A DNA stretch of 22,889 bases from a virus. Both the position numbers and the translations under genes were made by a program. The stretch's first letter is position 1. The number at the start of each line of letters is the position of its first letter. Shown here piece by piece: positions 20,855 to 22,889 of the stretch. Under the pieces are notes generated by a model, which saw nothing but the letters and a program-made list of their open reading frames with translations, did no database searches and was not told the DNA's origin. The DNA is taken from the IMG/VR virus record IMGVR_UViG_3300033148_010416, positions 1 to 22,889 of that record, one strand, 5' to 3'.

Positions 20855-21751
20855 ATGGCTATATCATTAACCAGTTTAATCCAGCAGTTTCAACAGCAGC
20901 AGGAACGTGCCCGGCAGGAAAATCTTAAACGTTATGCCGAAGCACAGAAGCTTTATGATGAAGTTATAAAACGGTATCAGCCGGGCGGGGAATTCGGCAA
21001 AGGTGCTTTATCTCAATACGAACGCGGCAAGGTTCGGGCATTGGCTTCAGCAGCACAAAATTTAGTCAGTTCGGGCTTGTATGGCACAAGTGTTACAGCC
21101 GGACTCGGCAAGAAATACGAAGAAGAAGTCGGCACACCTTTTCGTTTGCAGCTTGAAGATATTCGGATGAGCAGGTTATCCGAAGCTGAAAAAGCTAAAG
21201 CCGGGCTTATTGAAAGACGTGAAGATATCGGCCCTGATCCGAATCTTATCGCCCAACTTGCAATGCAGGCCAGTTCGGTACCGAGAACAATCAGCTATAC
21301 CCAGTCCAGTAAAGGACCGTCGCCGTGGGAAAAAGACTTTATGGGCGGCGGGTGGACGTTGAGCGGCGGTGTAACGTCAAGTGCTCAAAGACAGGCTGAA
21401 TCCGATGCCGCAATGAGAGCGGCGGGATATATAAAAACAAGTCGAGGCTGGCAGCGGGCACCAACAACGTATTCGACAATGCAGTCAAAAACTTCTTACC
21501 CACAGTTCTCAAGCGGTGGAGCGGGCCTGACAAAGTATTACATACCTGGCGGCCCTGAACCCGGCACATATTACGGAGCGGCTTACAAACCGCAGACCAC
21601 AGCAACGGCAATTCCAACTACATCAAAACCAAAAACTATTTATACCACCACAGCACCGAAAGTCAGCACAACGGTTTCAAAGCCACAGAGTTTTTGGGGA
21701 AGTGTCTGGGGCAAGGTAAGCAGTTACGCAAAGAAGATATTCGGCGGGTAA
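20855..21751 (+). CDS. Possible internal virion or tail-tip protein
   Basis: 298 residues. The N-terminal 45 residues form a Gln/Arg/Glu-rich helix (QQFQQQQERARQENLKRYAE). The middle includes 'SQYERGKVRALASAAQNLVS' and 'GLYGTSVTAGLGKKYEEEVG', a pattern seen in phage proteins after the nozzle gene. From 140 on it is low in complexity, rich in Ser, Thr, Gly, Pro and Tyr. It ends in an aromatic amphipathic segment 'FWGSVWGKVSSYAKKIFGG' that could insert in membranes. The place matches T7 gene 14-type internal proteins, but no homology is shown. Confidence 0.65.
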   Translation: MAISLTSLIQQFQQQQERARQENLKRYAEAQKLYDEVIKRYQPGGEFGKGALSQYERGKVRALASAAQNLVSSGLYGTSVTAGLGKKYEEEVGTPFRLQLEDIRMSRLSEAEKAKAGLIERREDIGPDPNLIAQLAMQASSVPRTISYTQSSKGPSPWEKDFMGGGWTLSGGVTSSAQRQAESDAAMRAAGYIKTSRGWQRAPTTYSTMQSKTSYPQFSSGGAGLTKYYIPGGPEPGTYYGAAYKPQTTATAIPTTSKPKTIYTTTAPKVSTTVSKPQSFWGSVWGKVSSYAKKIFGG

Positions 21752-21782
21752 AGTACGGCAGGATTAGGAAAGGAGATCAATT

Positions 21783-21989
21783 ATGCCAATAGACAATGAG
21801 AGTTTTATGGATGCTTACCACAGGTATCATAAAAACGTCAGACGACTGGGGGGAAAGGAATTTTTTACCCCGATACAGTTTCTTAAAACCGGTGAGTACA
21901 AGCGATGGCAGCGAAAAAAAGGACAAAAGTATAAGTCCTCAAATGTGTTAGTCAGGTACGCCCGCCGGTCAAGCCTGTATAGCAAGTAG
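21783..21989 (+). CDS. Small basic protein, 68 aa
   Basis: Begins MPIDNESFMDAYHRYHKNVR after AAAGGAGATC, an excellent SD. It is very basic and aromatic (QFLKTGEYKRWQRKKGQKYK, VRYARRSSLYSK). Could bind DNA or be a small internal virion protein; no family recognised. Confidence 0.7.
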   Translation: MPIDNESFMDAYHRYHKNVRRLGGKEFFTPIQFLKTGEYKRWQRKKGQKYKSSNVLVRYARRSSLYSK

Positions 21990-21998
21990 GAACAAATT

Positions 21999-22286
21999 AT
22001 GGGTGGATTAGGTTACAATTTGATTGATGGTGACTGGAACAGGTTGAGGCAGATAATTCAACAGCTATCAAGCCTAAGACTCACACAGTACATACATTCC
22101 AACGGAACAATTCCATTTACAGGTACAGGGGCCGGCTTCAAAGACGAGGACGATATGGCCTCTAATTCTGCTGTGGCGGCAGCAAGCCAACAGTCCATCA
22201 GGACTTTTGTAGAAAACAGTATTGCAGGTGCGAAAAAAGAAAGCCACATACCTTTTGTGGCTCTGGCAATCCCACAACCTTTTTGA
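21999..22286 (+). CDS. Short tail-fibre-like protein
   Basis: 95 residues. The stretch 'GFKDEDDMASNSAVAAASQQ' followed by 'SIRTFVENSI' matches the motif 'DDM.S.SA....TQQSIK.YV' found in phage fibre and spike proteins just before the binding domain. Here the protein ends soon after the motif, so it may be a shortened fibre or an adaptor onto which another fibre part binds. It starts nine bases after the previous stop with a weak SD (AGGAACAA). Confidence 0.65.
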   Translation: MGGLGYNLIDGDWNRLRQIIQQLSSLRLTQYIHSNGTIPFTGTGAGFKDEDDMASNSAVAAASQQSIRTFVENSIAGAKKESHIPFVALAIPQPF

Positions 22287-22301
22287 AAAGGAGTAACAAA
22301 A

Positions 22302-22889
22302 ATGGCTGCACAATTAAGCGTATATCTTGACTTCGGCGGCTCTGACGGCAGTCCGGGTACAGAACAGGATATTGATGCCCTGGGGCCGCCTAACCTGCGT
22401 TTCAAAACTGCTGATGATGCAACAATTGACGGTAACAATCCTATCCCGATTCCGGCTGCCGGGACCAAGTACAGTTATTGGAAACAAATTTATCTGCATT
22501 GTGATGCGGCCCCGGATACGCAAATCGACAATATAAGGTTTTACACCGACGGCGGTGGTTTCGGTACAGGGATTACTCTGAAGGTTGGTGAGCAATTCCC
22601 GACCAAAAACAGTGGTTCGGATGCAGGTTACGAGGTTGCAACCGGAACACCAGGCGATTCCGGCGATGAGATGGTTGCAGCACACGCTGGTCTGACCAGC
22701 TCGGTCGATGCGTTTAGCAAAACTCAAGGCAGTCCGTTGAGCGGGCCGTCGATTTCCGAAGCGGGTAATATCATAGATGCGGTTGGTGAAACTACTGACT
22801 ATCTCGTTCTGCAAATGGAAGTTGACGACACAGCTTCACCGGGCGATCTGGCAGACGAAACTTTAACTTTTCAGTACGATGAAATCTAA
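22302..22889 (+). CDS. Beta-rich virion surface protein (putative)
   Basis: 195 residues, SD AAAAGGAG. Begins MAAQLSVYLDFGGSDGSPGT and is rich in Gly, Asp, Thr and Ser with short strands (KYSYWKQIYLHCDAAPDTQI, GGGFGTGITLKVGEQFPT, DYLVLQMEVDDTASPGDLAD). Such proteins are often fibre or appendage parts. It follows the fibre-like gene and its stop is the last base of the window, so the operon probably continues. Function is a guess from composition and place. Confidence 0.6.
   Translation: MAAQLSVYLDFGGSDGSPGTEQDIDALGPPNLRFKTADDATIDGNNPIPIPAAGTKYSYWKQIYLHCDAAPDTQIDNIRFYTDGGGFGTGITLKVGEQFPTKNSGSDAGYEVATGTPGDSGDEMVAAHAGLTSSVDAFSKTQGSPLSGPSISEAGNIIDAVGETTDYLVLQMEVDDTASPGDLADETLTFQYDEI

Noticed and set aside
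1-22889. CRISPR array, reverse transcriptase/DGR, toxin-antitoxin or restriction genes
   Set aside because: I looked for regular spaced repeats, RT motifs and known defence domains and saw none.

Overview
The window looks like a contiguous piece of a tailed-phage genome, either a free phage or a prophage. Divergent transcription splits it into two arms. The best host guess is a planctomycete of the Phycisphaerae/Sedimentisphaerales type. The reason is that two virion genes carry fibronectin-III-like repeats of the style 'YDVWFG ... Y.WRIDSVN..GTTTGDVWSF.T', which I associate with secreted proteins of that group. This is an inference from recall, not from a search. The genetic code is standard and genes are packed with ATGA/TGATG overlaps.

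Left arm (about 5420 down to 1, minus strand): one probable operon of 18-19 mostly tiny genes. It starts at a good sigma70-type promoter (TTGACT-N17-TATATT) and runs into a 230-aa serine recombinase and then a three-helix membrane protein. Most products are unknown. Recognisable ones are a DUF2958 protein, two zinc-ribbon-like proteins, a paralogous pair sharing a 'PNF.R..F' C-terminus, and the recombinase. Four genes of 43-59 codons fill the apparent gaps and fit by overlap and Shine-Dalgarno (SD) context.

Central control region (about 5355-6196): a consensus promoter (TTGACA-N16-TATAAT) fires rightward, back to back with the left promoter. A motif AGGGGG-N2-TATAA occurs three times. Two perfect DnaA boxes lie just before the first packaging gene, with a third inside it. 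No convincing gene lies between 5518 and 6196. The region probably holds control sites and possibly the replication origin and/or packaging site.

Right arm (6197-22889, plus strand): a virion-assembly operon in podovirus-like order. It holds a putative small terminase, the large terminase, the portal, a one-helix membrane protein, a 141-base gap that folds into a compact multi-hairpin RNA, an FmdB-type zinc-ribbon protein, a DUF3008-like protein, scaffold, major capsid protein and a probable capsid decoration protein. Small proteins, a probable head-tail adaptor, a four-gene block interpreted as a split and expanded tail nozzle (16182-20851), a possible internal virion protein and fibre-like genes follow. 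No tape-measure, tail-sheath or lysis gene is visible, which fits a short-tailed phage whose map continues past the window.

The most interesting items are the structured RNA between portal and capsid genes, the split nozzle with its repeated C-terminal tail, and the motif-bearing promoters beside DnaA boxes.
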